The notes: a model not told the origin generated them from the sequence alone. A stretch of DNA of 64,000 nucleotides from CAWUEX02 sp038148375 (GCA_038148375.1 JAYQVH010000005.1:1-64000); one strand, 5' to 3'; shown: positions 28,261-38,470, counted from the stretch's first letter. Numbers and translations: made by a program.

Positions 28261-28983
28261 ATGAGCGACGAAGACGGTAACTCGGACAGTTCTGAAAGCG
28301 TTGGCATCATCACGCCAACGATGGGTCCGGTGGCGCGCCTGCGCAACTACTTTCTCACCGGCGTGTTGGTGACTGCGCCTCTGGTGATCACGTTCTATGG
28401 AGCGTACGTCGTCGTATCGTTCATCGACGGCACCGTCACCGGATTGTTGCCGGACCTCTACAACCCCAACAGTTATTTGCCGTTCAGTGTGCCCGGCATC
28501 GGTATTCTGGTGCTGGTGACGGGTTTGGTTATTGTCGGGTTCCTCACCGCCAACTTCTTGGGGCGCTTACTGCTCAAATGGGGTGAGGCGGTGCTCGATC
28601 GCATGCCCGTGATCCGCAACATCTATGGCGCGATTAAACAGATTCTGGAAACGGTGCTGCAAAGCCAATCGAACGCGTTCAGAGATGTTGTGTTGCTGGA
28701 GTACCCGCGCCAGGGCGTGTGGAGCATCGGCTTCGTCTCCGGCACCACCAAAGGCGAGGTGCAGAACCTGACAGCCGACGAAATCGTCAACGTGTTCGTG
28801 CCGACGACGCCGAACCCGACGTCGGGGTTTCTGCTCTTCGTACCGCGCAAGGATCTCACGAAACTGCACATGACGGTGGAGGAAGGGATCAAGATGGTCG
28901 TCTCCGGCGGCATCATTACGCCGCCCGACAAACGCGACGATGCCAATCGCAAAGACGACGTTCTGACGTCCCAATTATCCTGA
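28261..28983 (+). CDS. DUF502 family inner-membrane protein
   Basis: 240 residues with two membrane helices (about 30-55 and 75-98), the DUF502 core (NFLGRLLLKWGEAVLDRMPVIRNIYGAIKQILET) and the conserved VPTTPNPTSGFLLFVPR motif. Function of DUF502 is unknown. It converges with recG, with a 9-base overlap of the 3-prime ends. Neighbourhood with recG is common in alphaproteobacteria. Confidence 0.9.
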   Translation: MSDEDGNSDSSESVGIITPTMGPVARLRNYFLTGVLVTAPLVITFYGAYVVVSFIDGTVTGLLPDLYNPNSYLPFSVPGIGILVLVTGLVIVGFLTANFLGRLLLKWGEAVLDRMPVIRNIYGAIKQILETVLQSQSNAFRDVVLLEYPRQGVWSIGFVSGTTKGEVQNLTADEIVNVFVPTTPNPTSGFLLFVPRKDLTKLHMTVEEGIKMVVSGGIITPPDKRDDANRKDDVLTSQLS

Positions 28984-31080
28984 TCGAAGGGTCTGGATCG
29001 CGGCATCCTGCTCGAACAGATAAAGCAGCGTGCGCAGGGCTTCGCCCCGTTCCGTTTTCAATTCTGGGTCTTTGCCTAATATCAGCTGGGTGTCGTCGCG
29101 AGCCATAAGCAGGAGCCCGCTGTGTGCCGCGAGGTCGGCGAGGCGAAACTCGGGCAGGCCACTTTGGCGCGTGCCGAGTACTTCGCCGCCGCCGCGCAGC
29201 TTCAAGTCTTCCTCGGCGATAACGAAACCGTCTTCGGTCTCGCGCATGATGTTTAGGCGCGCCTTAGCGGTTTCGGTCAGCGGCGCCTGATACAGCAACA
29301 GACAGGTCGAGGGCTTATCGCCGCGGCCGATGCGGCCGCGCAATTGATGCAGCTGGGCCAGCCCAAAGCGCTCCGCATGTTCGACGATCATCACCGTTGC
29401 TTCCGGCACGTTGACGCCGACTTCGATCACCGTTGTGGCAACCAGGACCTTGGGACCATGCGGGTCCTGTCCGGCGAAGGCGGCCATGGCGGCGTCCTTG
29501 TCCGGGCCCTTCATCTTGCCGTGCACCAGCGCGACTTTATCCGCGCCCAGAAAACCCGCGAGGTCGCGATGGCGGGCCTCGGCGGCGGCAAGGTCGCTGG
29601 TTTCGGACTCTTCGACCAGCGGGCAGACCCAATAAACCTTGGCCCCGGAGGACACCGCCCGCTGCACCGCGCCCATGGTTTCGGCCAGGCGTTCCAGATT
29701 GATCAGGCGCGTATCCACGGGCTTGCGACCGGGCGGTTTTTCGTCGAGGCGGGAGACCTCCATGTCGCCGTAGGCGGTGAGGGTGAGGGTGCGCGGGATT
29801 GGCGTCGCGGTCATGACCAGCATGTCGACACCGCGCCCTTTGTTGGCCAGTTCCAGGCGCTGGTGGACGCCGAAGCGGTGCTGTTCGTCTATCACCGCGA
29901 TCATGAGGTCCTTGAATTCCACGTCCTTCTGGAACAGCGCGTGGGTGCCGATGAGAATGGAAATCTTGCCCTCTGCGACGTCTGAGAGGACGGTGTCCCG
30001 GGCTTTGCCTTTGATGCGGCCGCTGAGGAAAGCGACCGCCACGCCGCAGGCGGCACACAACGGCTCTAAAGTTTCCAAATGCTGCTGGGCGAGGATTTCC
30101 GTGGGAACCATCAGGGCGGCCTGTCCGCCGGCCTCAACCGCCGTGAGCATGGCAAGTAAAGCGACCACGGTCTTTCCGCTGCCGACATCGCCCTGGAGCA
30201 AACGCAACATACGGGACTCACCGGCCAGGTCTGCGTCGATTTCGCCAAGCGTGCGCTGTTGCGCTCCGGTCAGGGTATAGGGCAGGGAGGCGGTAACTTT
30301 GCCGCGCAAGCTGCCGTCGCCTTTCAGCGCCCGGCTGGACAGCTTGCGGGCCTTGGCGCGAACCAGCGCCAGAGCGAGTTGGTTCGACAGCAGTTCGTCG
30401 TAGGCGAGGCGTTGCCGGGAGATGTTCATCGGCTCCAGATCGGCGGGACCCTCCGGATGGTGGGCGTGATCGAGTGCCTCGGCCCAGGCCGGCCAGCGGT
30501 CGCGCTCGCGCTGGGCGGGGTCGAGCCATTCGGCCAGGGCGGGAAGTATTTCCATCGCCGCCTCGATGGCTTTTACCATGGTCTTCGGCGATAGACCGGC
30601 GGTCATCGGATAGACCGGTTCGACCCGCTGGATCACGGCCTTCTGGCTCGGCAGGACGATGTGATCCGGATGGGCCATTTGCCTCTGACCGTCATAGACC
30701 TCGATCTTGCCGCTGATCACCCGTGTTTCGCCCACCGGCAGGGTGCGTTGCAGGTAATCGCCTTGGGCGTGGAAAAAGGTCAGGGTAATACGCCCGGTGT
30801 CGTCGCCACAGATGATCTTATAGGGCAGGCGGGAATTGCGGTTCGGCGGCGGCGTATGGGCCAGCACGTCGACCTCCAGGGTGCAGATCTTGCCCGCCGG
30901 GGCGTCGCCGACCTTGGGCGAAAAGCGCCGGTCCACCAGGCTCGACGGCAGGTGCCAGATCAGGTCGATGACATGCGGCCCCGCGAGTTTCTCAACCAGC
31001 TTGAACACCTTCGGGCCGATCCCCGGCAGGGTGTCGGCAGCGGCAAACAGGGGGTTGAGAACGGTGGGACGCAGAGCCAT
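28975..31080 (-). CDS. recG: ATP-dependent DNA helicase RecG
   Basis: 701 residues. RecG remodels stalled forks and R-loops. N-terminal wedge (OB) domain in residues 1-230, then helicase motifs: I GDVGSGKTVVALL, Ia MVPTEILAQQH, II VIDEQHRFG, III MTATPIPRTL, VI QLRGRIGRG. Length matches the family. sdhE and mfd lie on the opposite strand after it, the usual alphaproteobacterial order. Confidence 0.97.
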   Translation of the reverse strand: MALRPTVLNPLFAAADTLPGIGPKVFKLVEKLAGPHVIDLIWHLPSSLVDRRFSPKVGDAPAGKICTLEVDVLAHTPPPNRNSRLPYKIICGDDTGRITLTFFHAQGDYLQRTLPVGETRVISGKIEVYDGQRQMAHPDHIVLPSQKAVIQRVEPVYPMTAGLSPKTMVKAIEAAMEILPALAEWLDPAQRERDRWPAWAEALDHAHHPEGPADLEPMNISRQRLAYDELLSNQLALALVRAKARKLSSRALKGDGSLRGKVTASLPYTLTGAQQRTLGEIDADLAGESRMLRLLQGDVGSGKTVVALLAMLTAVEAGGQAALMVPTEILAQQHLETLEPLCAACGVAVAFLSGRIKGKARDTVLSDVAEGKISILIGTHALFQKDVEFKDLMIAVIDEQHRFGVHQRLELANKGRGVDMLVMTATPIPRTLTLTAYGDMEVSRLDEKPPGRKPVDTRLINLERLAETMGAVQRAVSSGAKVYWVCPLVEESETSDLAAAEARHRDLAGFLGADKVALVHGKMKGPDKDAAMAAFAGQDPHGPKVLVATTVIEVGVNVPEATVMIVEHAERFGLAQLHQLRGRIGRGDKPSTCLLLYQAPLTETAKARLNIMRETEDGFVIAEEDLKLRGGGEVLGTRQSGLPEFRLADLAAHSGLLLMARDDTQLILGKDPELKTERGEALRTLLYLFEQDAAIQTLRSG

Positions 31081-31239
31081 GACCGCACTGTTGTACCCGC
31101 CCCGGTATCCGCCCCCAAGCCGAATTCAAGGGGCAATTGCGAAGCAGCCCCCGGACCGCTATACCCGCTGCCGGACCGGCGGCCGGAAACCCAGTTTCTG
31201 GCTTGAGCCGGTGGTCTGGATTCTGCGGAGCGCATTGGC

Positions 31240-31518
31240 GTGACGGCTGAGATCAATCGGGACATACAGCGCAAACGCCTGCTTTACCGGGCCACACATC
31301 GCGGCACAAAAGAGGCGGACGCCATCGTCGGCGGCTTCGTGAAGGCCAACATCGAAATCCTCGATGGAGCCCAATTGGATGCGCTGGAAGACCTGCTCAA
31401 CCGCCCAGACGCAGACATCATGGACTGGCTGCGCGGCCGCCGCCCCATGCCCGTGGACCAGACCTGGCACCTGATGCAGCTTCTAAAAGCATATCAGCAA
31501 CGCCTGCTAACGGATTGA
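31240..31518 (+). CDS. sdhE: SdhE, FAD assembly factor for succinate dehydrogenase
   Basis: 92 residues of the SdhE/YgfY family that helps attach FAD covalently to SdhA. The RGTKEADAIVGGF segment carries the conserved RGxxE of the flavinylation surface, and the WLRGRRP region is typical. GTG start, divergent from recG, and four bases before mfd. No sdh genes in the window. Confidence 0.93.
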   Translation: MTAEINRDIQRKRLLYRATHRGTKEADAIVGGFVKANIEILDGAQLDALEDLLNRPDADIMDWLRGRRPMPVDQTWHLMQLLKAYQQRLLTD

Positions 31519-31522
31519 TTTA

Positions 31523-34500
31523 ATGAACGAAATAAAGCAGGTGGTTTGGCCGGTCGTGGCCGGAGCGCCGGAGGGTTCGGAAGCCTTCGTGCTGGCGCAG
31601 CGGGCGCGGACATCCAACGGCGGCCACATTCACGTGGTGCGCGACGACGTGCGCCTGTCGGTGGTGAAGGATAGCCTGCGATTCTTTTCGCCCGATGTGA
31701 CTGTGCTGACGTTTCCGGCTTGGGATTGCGTGCCCTATGACCGGGTCTCACCCCATGCCGATGTGGTGGCCGAGCGCATGGATGTGCTGCTGCGTTTGGC
31801 GGCGGTGGGTGCCGATTCCGAGACCGGTCCGCGTATTCTGCTGACCACGGCCAGCGCGATCTTGCAGAAGGTGCCGCCGCTGACGGCCTTCCGCGGCATG
31901 GTGCGGGAGATCAAATCCGATTCGCAGCTCAACAGCGACGCCTTCGCCCAGGACCTCACCCGCAACGGCTATCAGCGTGCCGAGCAGGTGATGGAACCGG
32001 GGGAGTTCGCCCTGCGCGGCGGACTCATCGACCTGTTCCCGCCGGGCCAGGACGATCCGGTGCGCATCGATCTGTTCGGCGACGAGGTCGAGACCCTGCG
32101 CACTTTCGATCCGGTCAGCCAGCGCACCACGGGCTCCCTGAAGACCCTGCGGCTCAAGCCGATGAGCGAGGTGATTCTGTCAAGGGAGGCGATCGAGCGC
32201 TTCCGCACCGGCTACCGCGAGCTGTTCGGCGCGGTGTCGAGCAGCGATCCGCTCTACGAGGCGGTGTCTCAGGGGCAGACCTATCCCGGTCTGGAGCACT
32301 GGCTGCCGCTGTTCCATCCCGGTTTGGATACGCTGTTCGCCTATGTGCCCGAAGCGACGGTCTCTCTTGATCACCAGATCGAAGAGGCGGTCGACGCCCG
32401 CCACGAGCTGATCCGGGACTATTACGAGAGCCGGCGTCTTGCCGACCCGGCCAGCGGCGGCGCCAAGCTCGGCCTGGAAGAGGGGGGCGCGGTCTATCAT
32501 CCGGTGCCTCCGGATCGCCTGTTTCTCACGGCGCAGGAATGGGCACGCTATCTCGCCGACCGCAAGCCCTTCGAACTGCGTCCCTTCGCGGCAGCGGACG
32601 CGGATGTCAGCGCTGAGGACGCCGGCGCGCGGCCGGGACGGGACTTCGCCGACGTGCGAGCACGGCCGGATGCGAATGTTTTTGAGGCCCTGAAAGAACA
32701 CGCCGCCGGCCTACGCGGCCAGAACCGCAAACTGCTGGTCACCGTGCATACGGAAGGGTCGCGCCGGCGCATGCTCAACCTGCTGCACGATCACGGTCTG
32801 GCGACGGCGAAGGAAATCGACCGCTACGCCGAGATCGAGGACATGAACCCGGCGGAGATCGCGCTGGCGATTCTGCCGCTCGACCGGGGCTTCGTCACCG
32901 GCGATCTCGCGGTTGTCACCGAACAGGACCTCCTCGGCGAACGGCTGTCGCGGCGGCCCAAGCGGCGGCGCAAGGCGGAAGCCTTCATCGCCGACGCGTC
33001 CCAGCTCAGCGAAGATGATCTGGTGGTGCACATCGAGCACGGCATCGGCCGCTACGGCGGGCTGGTGACGCTCGATGTCGGCGGTGCGCCGCACGACTGC
33101 CTCAAGGTCACGTATCACGGCGATGACCGGCTGTTCGTGCCGGTGGAAAACATCGAAGTACTGTCGCGCTTCGGTTCCGAGCAGGAGGGCATGGTTCTCG
33201 ACAAGCTCGGCGGCGTTGCCTGGCAGGCGCGCAAGGCTAAGCTCAAAGAGCGCATCCGCGAAATGGCGGAGGCTCTGATCCGCATCGCCGCAGCGCGCGA
33301 GCTCAAGCCGGCGGAAACCTTCAGCCCGCCCGAAGGCGCTTACGACGAATTCTGCGCGCGTTTCCCCTTCGCCGAGACCGATGACCAGCTGCGCGCCATC
33401 TCCGATGTCATGGAAGACTTCGCCAAGGGCCGGCCGATGGACCGTCTGGTGTGCGGTGACGTCGGCTTCGGCAAGACCGAAGTGGCGCTGCGGGCCTCGT
33501 TCGTCGCCGCCCTGACCGGCGTGCAGGTCGCTGTGGTGGTGCCGACGACCCTGCTGGCGCGCCAGCACCACGCCACATTCAAGGAACGGTTCGAAGGCTT
33601 CCCGGTCAAGGTGCGACAGCTGTCGCGGCTGGTCTCGGCCAAGGACGCGGACAAGGTGCGCGACGGGCTCAAGTCCGGCGAGATCGACATCGTCATCGGC
33701 ACCCACGCATTGCTCGCCAAGTCCATCGAGTTCGCCAATCTGGGTCTGCTGATTGTCGACGAGGAGCAGCACTTCGGCGTGGCGCATAAGGAACGCCTCA
33801 AGCAACTCAAAGCCGACGTTCATGTGCTGACGCTCACGGCGACGCCGATCCCGCGCACGCTGCAGATGGCACTGACCGGGGTGCGCGATCTCAGCCTCAT
33901 CGCCACGCCGCCGGTTGACCGCCTGGCCGTGCGCACCTTCGTGCTGCCCTACGATCCGGTGGTCATTCGCGAGGCCATCATGCGCGAGCGCTTCCGCGGC
34001 GGGCAGACGTTCTATGTGTGTCCGCGCGTCAAAGACCTCACGGCGGTTGCCCAGGCTCTGCGCAAGCTGGTGCCGGATGTGTCCTTCGCCATGGCTCACG
34101 GCCAGATGGCGCCGAGTGCGCTCGAAGATGTCATGACCGCCTTCGCCGACGGGGAGTACGATATCCTGCTCGCCACCAACATTATTGAGTCCGGGCTCGA
34201 CTTGCCACGGGTCAACACCATCATTCTGCACCGCTCGGACATGTTCGGCCTGTCGCAGCTCTATCAGCTGCGCGGCCGGGTCGGGCGCTCCAAGACGCGC
34301 GCCTATGCGTATCTCACCGTGCCGTCGGGCAAGAAACTCACCGCGACGGCGGAGAAACGCCTCGACGTCATGCAGACCCTGGACAGCCTCGGCGCCGGGT
34401 TCTCGCTCGCCAGTCACGATCTGGATATCCGCGGCGCCGGCAACCTGCTCGGCGACGAACAGTCCGGTCACATCAAGGAAGTTGGCATCGAGCTTTATCA

Positions 34501-35038
34501 GCAGCTGCTGGAAGAAGCGGTGACGGCAGCGCGGGAAGGGGACGCGGAAGACGCGGCGGCCCAGGCCGAAACCTTCTCGCCGCAGATCACCCTCGGCGCG
34601 CCGGTGCTCATCCCCGACACCTATGTCAAAGACCTCGGCACGCGCTTGGGCTTGTACCGCCGCGCCGCCGACCTTGCCGACCGGGCGGAGATCGACGACT
34701 TTGCCGCCGAGCTGGAAGACCGCTTCGGCAAACTGCCGGAGGAGGTCGAAAACCTGCTCGACGTCGTAGCGATCAAGGCGATGTGCCGTGCGGCGAACGT
34801 GGAGAAGGTCGACGCCGGGCCTAAGGGCGGCGTGTTCACCCTGCACAAGAACGAGTTCCCGAACCCGGCCGGTCTGGTCGAGTTCATCTCCCAGCAGGCC
34901 GGAACGGTGAAAGTGCGGCCCGACCACAAGATCGTCATCATGCGCCCGTGGTACGCCGTGGACGAACGCATGGCCGGATTGAAGCAGATCCTGGCCAGTC
35001 TGGCAGAGTTGGCGAAGCTGGAGTCCGCGGCCCGATGA
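31523..35038 (+). CDS. mfd: Mfd, transcription-repair coupling factor
   Basis: 1171 residues. Mfd pushes stalled RNA polymerase off damaged DNA and recruits UvrA. N-terminal UvrB-like region (WDCVPYDRVSPHADVV), RNA polymerase-interaction domain (DLVVHIEHGIGRYGGL, YHGDDRLFVPVENI), then RecG-like helicase motifs (GDVGFGKTEVALRA, DEEQHFGV, TATPIPRTL, QLRGRVGRS) and the C-terminal TRCF domain. The partner uvrA is at the left edge. It starts four bases after sdhE. Confidence 0.98.
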   Translation: MNEIKQVVWPVVAGAPEGSEAFVLAQRARTSNGGHIHVVRDDVRLSVVKDSLRFFSPDVTVLTFPAWDCVPYDRVSPHADVVAERMDVLLRLAAVGADSETGPRILLTTASAILQKVPPLTAFRGMVREIKSDSQLNSDAFAQDLTRNGYQRAEQVMEPGEFALRGGLIDLFPPGQDDPVRIDLFGDEVETLRTFDPVSQRTTGSLKTLRLKPMSEVILSREAIERFRTGYRELFGAVSSSDPLYEAVSQGQTYPGLEHWLPLFHPGLDTLFAYVPEATVSLDHQIEEAVDARHELIRDYYESRRLADPASGGAKLGLEEGGAVYHPVPPDRLFLTAQEWARYLADRKPFELRPFAAADADVSAEDAGARPGRDFADVRARPDANVFEALKEHAAGLRGQNRKLLVTVHTEGSRRRMLNLLHDHGLATAKEIDRYAEIEDMNPAEIALAILPLDRGFVTGDLAVVTEQDLLGERLSRRPKRRRKAEAFIADASQLSEDDLVVHIEHGIGRYGGLVTLDVGGAPHDCLKVTYHGDDRLFVPVENIEVLSRFGSEQEGMVLDKLGGVAWQARKAKLKERIREMAEALIRIAAARELKPAETFSPPEGAYDEFCARFPFAETDDQLRAISDVMEDFAKGRPMDRLVCGDVGFGKTEVALRASFVAALTGVQVAVVVPTTLLARQHHATFKERFEGFPVKVRQLSRLVSAKDADKVRDGLKSGEIDIVIGTHALLAKSIEFANLGLLIVDEEQHFGVAHKERLKQLKADVHVLTLTATPIPRTLQMALTGVRDLSLIATPPVDRLAVRTFVLPYDPVVIREAIMRERFRGGQTFYVCPRVKDLTAVAQALRKLVPDVSFAMAHGQMAPSALEDVMTAFADGEYDILLATNIIESGLDLPRVNTIILHRSDMFGLSQLYQLRGRVGRSKTRAYAYLTVPSGKKLTATAEKRLDVMQTLDSLGAGFSLASHDLDIRGAGNLLGDEQSGHIKEVGIELYQQLLEEAVTAAREGDAEDAAAQAETFSPQITLGAPVLIPDTYVKDLGTRLGLYRRAADLADRAEIDDFAAELEDRFGKLPEEVENLLDVVAIKAMCRAANVEKVDAGPKGGVFTLHKNEFPNPAGLVEFISQQAGTVKVRPDHKIVIMRPWYAVDERMAGLKQILASLAELAKLESAAR

Positions 35039-35085
35039 ACCAGTCATCCAGGCCCAGAATTTAGTCTGCGGCAAAAACGCGCGGA

Positions 35086-35177
35086 ACGAGCCCATGCACG
35101 CGCCCCGTAACTTCACTTTTACCTAAATACGGGTTTGGACTCAGAGGCTTAGATTTTTAACACACGAGCCCATGCAC
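35086..35177 (+). repeat. 14-bp direct repeats after mfd
   Basis: ACGAGCCCATGCAC occurs at 35086-35099 and again at 35164-35177, 78 bases apart, in the 197-base gap between mfd and the pentapeptide gene. Each copy contains the palindromic core GCATGC-like CATG. Could be protein-binding sites or a deletion/duplication scar. No other feature is seen in the gap. Confidence 0.6.
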
Positions 35178-35235
35178 AACATTGTTGCGCGGGCAGGGTC
35201 TTGGGCGGCGGTCGGAACCTTCGTAAACTCCCCCC

Positions 35236-35796
35236 ATGTCCGACCTGACCATCACATCGGCACGCATCCTGACGGCACCGGCGGCGTCCGATTTCGGCAT
35301 CGCCCCGTTCAACCAGCGCGGTATCAGTTCCACCGGCGGCGCGACCACGCGCAGCGGTCGGCTGGGCGTGGTGGTGGACAACGTCACGCTCAGCAGCGAT
35401 GCGCGCGCGTTATTGGGTCAGGTGAACTCGGGTGGGTTCGACAGCCGCACCGCCGGGATCACGCAACTGATCAATGGTATCGGGGCAGGCGCGCAGTTCG
35501 GGCAGGTGGACCTCAGCGGCTCCATATTCCTCGGGCAGAATCTGTCGGGCGCTGTCTTCAACGGCACCATCCTTTCCGGCGCCAATTTCTCCGGGGCGGA
35601 TCTGACCAATGCCCAGTTCATCAACGCCTATGTGGAGAATGCCAATTTCAATCAGGCGAATATTGCCGGTGCGGACCTGCGCGGCGCCCAGGCCCTGACC
35701 TTCGATCAGATTTCCGGCGCAACCTTTTCGACGTCGACTTCGTTTCCTCAAGGCATCGGCAACCGGATTTTCGGCACCTTTACCGGGGTGGGGTAG
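35236..35796 (+). CDS. Pentapeptide-repeat protein
   Basis: 186 residues. The region about 90-155 has consecutive A(D/N)LxX-type pentapeptides (VDLSGSIFLGQNLSGAVFNG, ANFSGADLTNAQFINA) that fold as a right-handed beta helix. The N-terminus (about 1-80) is unrelated and Thr/Ser/Gly-rich. No signal peptide is evident. Some relatives protect DNA gyrase by DNA mimicry, but most have unknown roles; nothing here decides. Confidence 0.8.
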   Translation: MSDLTITSARILTAPAASDFGIAPFNQRGISSTGGATTRSGRLGVVVDNVTLSSDARALLGQVNSGGFDSRTAGITQLINGIGAGAQFGQVDLSGSIFLGQNLSGAVFNGTILSGANFSGADLTNAQFINAYVENANFNQANIAGADLRGAQALTFDQISGATFSTSTSFPQGIGNRIFGTFTGVG

Positions 35797-35886
35797 CTGA
35801 AAACTTTCGTTTGCTTTGCCAAATGTTGGTGGCAAAATTGTCTTGGGTAGGACGAGTTAAAAGCGAGTTATCAGAGGTTTACGAAC

Positions 35887-36765
35887 GTGCCGCGGTTGTT
35901 TCTTACCCCCCGTTTTCCCGTCCTCAACTTCATTGTTGTTTTCGCGTTCGCCGCCGCAGCGGTGACCGGCGGCGTGCGTCCGGCGTTTGCCCAAGGGTTC
36001 GGCATGAGCGCCCTGGAATCCGCTTATGACGACCTAGCCCAATACCTGGAGGAAATGGGCGAGTTCTCGCCTGAGGATTGGCGCGTGCGGATCGGCGCCG
36101 CGATCGGCACCGCGCCCGACTATTCCGGGTCCAATCAGTATGAGGTCAAAGGCCTCCCGGTTTTCCAGGTCCGTTACAAGGACGACTTGTGGATCGATCC
36201 CTTGGGGGCGCGTTTCGCGGTGTGGAGCAGCGACTGCTGCCGCCTGCTCGCGGGGCTGGGTATTTCCACCGGCCGCACACCCGACAAGGACAGCCGCGCG
36301 CGGCTGCTGCCGGACGTCGGCACCGGCGTCAATTTCAACATCACTTATGAAGGTCAGTTCGCGAAGTACGCGGCTTTCCGCCTGCGCGCCCGGCAGGAAT
36401 TCGCGGGTGGCCATGGCGGACTGAATCTCTCCGCTGCGGTCGGAACGATCCTGCGCACGGACTCCGTCCGGCTGATTCCGGAAATCGCGGTCGAGTGGCA
36501 GAGCGACAAGTTCATGGATGCCTATTACGGCGTGCCCGTGTCCGCGGCGGCGGCAACTGGGTACACACCGTACGAGCCCGGTTCGGCGTTCGAGACGGCG
36601 GCTTTGCGTCTGACGTCGTTTTACGACCTGGATGAGAACTGGCAGCTGATCATGCGCGGCGAGGCCGGGCTTCTACTCGGCGCGGCCAAGAACTCGCCTC
36701 TCGTCCGCGAGGACGGAGATAGTTTTCAGGGTCTGTTCGGGATCGGCGTGCTCTACGAATTCTAA
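35887..36765 (+). CDS. MipA/OmpV family outer-membrane protein
   Basis: 292 residues, GTG start, with a signal peptide (hydrophobic FIVVFAFAAAAVTGG, cleavage after FAQG-like FAQ). The mature part has beta-strand pattern and MipA hallmarks (IGAAIGTAPDYSGSNQYEVKGLPVFQVRYKDDLW, GLGISTGR, C-terminal GIGVLYEF with terminal Phe). Family members are scaffolding proteins for murein machinery or simple barrel porins. Role here open. Confidence 0.85.
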   Translation: MPRLFLTPRFPVLNFIVVFAFAAAAVTGGVRPAFAQGFGMSALESAYDDLAQYLEEMGEFSPEDWRVRIGAAIGTAPDYSGSNQYEVKGLPVFQVRYKDDLWIDPLGARFAVWSSDCCRLLAGLGISTGRTPDKDSRARLLPDVGTGVNFNITYEGQFAKYAAFRLRARQEFAGGHGGLNLSAAVGTILRTDSVRLIPEIAVEWQSDKFMDAYYGVPVSAAAATGYTPYEPGSAFETAALRLTSFYDLDENWQLIMRGEAGLLLGAAKNSPLVREDGDSFQGLFGIGVLYEF

Positions 36766-36790
36766 TCGCGTTGCATGCTATAAAGGGGTC

Positions 36791-37216
36791 ATGAGCGACC
36801 CGTTTGATTTGCAGCGGTTTGTCGATGCGCAAGACCCGGTGTATGCCCGGGTGACGGATCAATTGCGCAGCGGGCGTAAAACCAGCCATTGGATGTGGTT
36901 CGTCTTTCCGCAGATCGCGGGGCTCGGCATGAGTTCCATGTCGCACCGCTATGCCATCGGCGGATTGGGCGAGGCCAAAGCCTATTTGCACCATCCGGTT
37001 CTTGGCGCGCGCCTGCGGGAGTGCACCGAACTCGTGCTCGGCCATACCCATGCATCCGCGGCCGCGATCTTCGGCGGCATCGACGCACAGAAGTTTCAGT
37101 CGTGCATGACCCTGTTCACGCTTGCGGCGGGTCAATCCGCGCCATTCGACGCCGCCCTCGATGCCTTCTATGGTGGGGTGCGTGATGAAGCGACCCTCAA
37201 ACGATTAAAGGATTGA
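36791..37216 (+). CDS. DUF1810 family protein
   Basis: 141 residues. Conserved DUF1810 features: FDLQRFVDAQDPVYARV at the start, SHWMWFVFPQIAGLGMSSMS, and the DAQKFQSCMTLF stretch. No membrane or signal segment, so cytoplasmic; function unknown (NADAR-like folds have been suggested for relatives). AAGGGG precedes the ATG. The permease gene follows after 4 bases. Confidence 0.88.
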   Translation: MSDPFDLQRFVDAQDPVYARVTDQLRSGRKTSHWMWFVFPQIAGLGMSSMSHRYAIGGLGEAKAYLHHPVLGARLRECTELVLGHTHASAAAIFGGIDAQKFQSCMTLFTLAAGQSAPFDAALDAFYGGVRDEATLKRLKD

Positions 37217-37220
37217 TGCG

Positions 37221-38450
37221 ATGCCGAGCGTCCGTCCGCCTCTGAAGCGCGTGTTAAGTCTCACGCAGTTGACGTTTTACGGCGTTGGCACCATCCTTGG
37301 CGCGGGAATATACGTTCTGGTCGGCGGCGTCGCTGGCGAAGCCGGTGTTTGGGCGCCGGTGTCGTTTCTCATTGCCGCGGTGCTGGCGGCGATGACCGGG
37401 CTGTCGTTCGCCGAACTCTCCAGCCGCTTTCCGTTCAGCGCCGGTGAGGCGGTCTATGTCGATCGCGCCTTCGGTCGCGCCTGGTTTTCGCGCTTAACCG
37501 GATTGCTGGTGGTGCTGACCGGTGTCGTGTCATGCGCAACTTTGGTCAATGGTTTTGCAGGCTACCTCGCGCAGTTCGTAACCGTACCGGATGCCGTTGT
37601 CATACCGGTTATTTGCATCGTGCTCGGATTTACGGCGGCATGGGGGATCACCCAATCCGTGATGCTGGCGACCGTTCTGACACTCATCGAAGTTGGGGGG
37701 CTGCTTCTGGTCGTCGCGCTGGCGTTGCCCGACGCCGTGGCCGGTACCGGACTGTCAGGCGCCGAGTCTGGCACGCCGGATGTGCCGTTCAGTGCGTTTG
37801 GCGTGTTGGCGGGCGCGGGCCTGGCGTTTTATGCCTTCATCGGTTTCGAAGACATGGTCAATGTCGCCGAAGAGGTCAAAGGCGTGCGCCGGACGATGCC
37901 ACGCGCCATCGTATTGGCATTGGTCATTACAACCGTTCTTTATGTGACCGTGGCCGTTGTCGCCGTACGGTCCATGCCGGTTGAGATCTTGGCGTCCAGT
38001 CAGGCGCCGCTTGCCGAGATCGCAGGGCACCAGATGGAAGCGGCTGGCCGGGTCATCGGCGTAATCGCATTGTTTGCCGTGCTGAACGGGGCGCTGATTC
38101 AGATTGTGATGGCAGCGCGTGTTTTGTACGGCGCGGCATCAGCCGGATGGCTGCCGGCGGTGTTGGGGCGGGTGTCCCGCCGCACACAAACGCCGTTGTT
38201 CGCAACCTGGCTGTCCGTTCTGGCCGTGATTGCGTTTGCGTTGTGGTTGCCGCTTGTCGAGTTGGCGCGTCTCACGTCCATTGTGATTCTGATTATCTTC
38301 ACGTTCGTCAATATCGCGCTGGTGCGGGTAAAACGTCACCTTGCTGATCCGGTCGAAGAGGTATTTGAGATTCCGGTGTGGGTGCCAGTCGCTGGCGCAA
38401 TATCAAGCGCTGCATTCGCCGCGGTCAATCTGGTGGCGTTTGTTGGCTAA
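37221..38450 (+). CDS. Amino acid permease (APC family)
   Basis: 409-residue transporter with about 12 helices. TM1 motif VGTILGAGIYVLVGGVAGEAG and FAELSSRFPFSAGEAVYVDRAFGR fit the APC amino acid/polyamine family. A TM6 region AFYAFIGFEDMVNVAEEVKG matches the permease signature. Substrate cannot be fixed. It probably shares a transcript with the DUF1810 gene. Confidence 0.9.
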   Translation: MPSVRPPLKRVLSLTQLTFYGVGTILGAGIYVLVGGVAGEAGVWAPVSFLIAAVLAAMTGLSFAELSSRFPFSAGEAVYVDRAFGRAWFSRLTGLLVVLTGVVSCATLVNGFAGYLAQFVTVPDAVVIPVICIVLGFTAAWGITQSVMLATVLTLIEVGGLLLVVALALPDAVAGTGLSGAESGTPDVPFSAFGVLAGAGLAFYAFIGFEDMVNVAEEVKGVRRTMPRAIVLALVITTVLYVTVAVVAVRSMPVEILASSQAPLAEIAGHQMEAAGRVIGVIALFAVLNGALIQIVMAARVLYGAASAGWLPAVLGRVSRRTQTPLFATWLSVLAVIAFALWLPLVELARLTSIVILIIFTFVNIALVRVKRHLADPVEEVFEIPVWVPVAGAISSAAFAAVNLVAFVG

Positions 38451-38470
38451 CAGCCCGTTCAGCCTATTCA

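Noticed and set aside
32711..35116. 801-codon open frame antisense to mfd
   Set aside because: Mfd is complete and conserved across this region; the antisense product is His/Arg/Val-rich with no domains.
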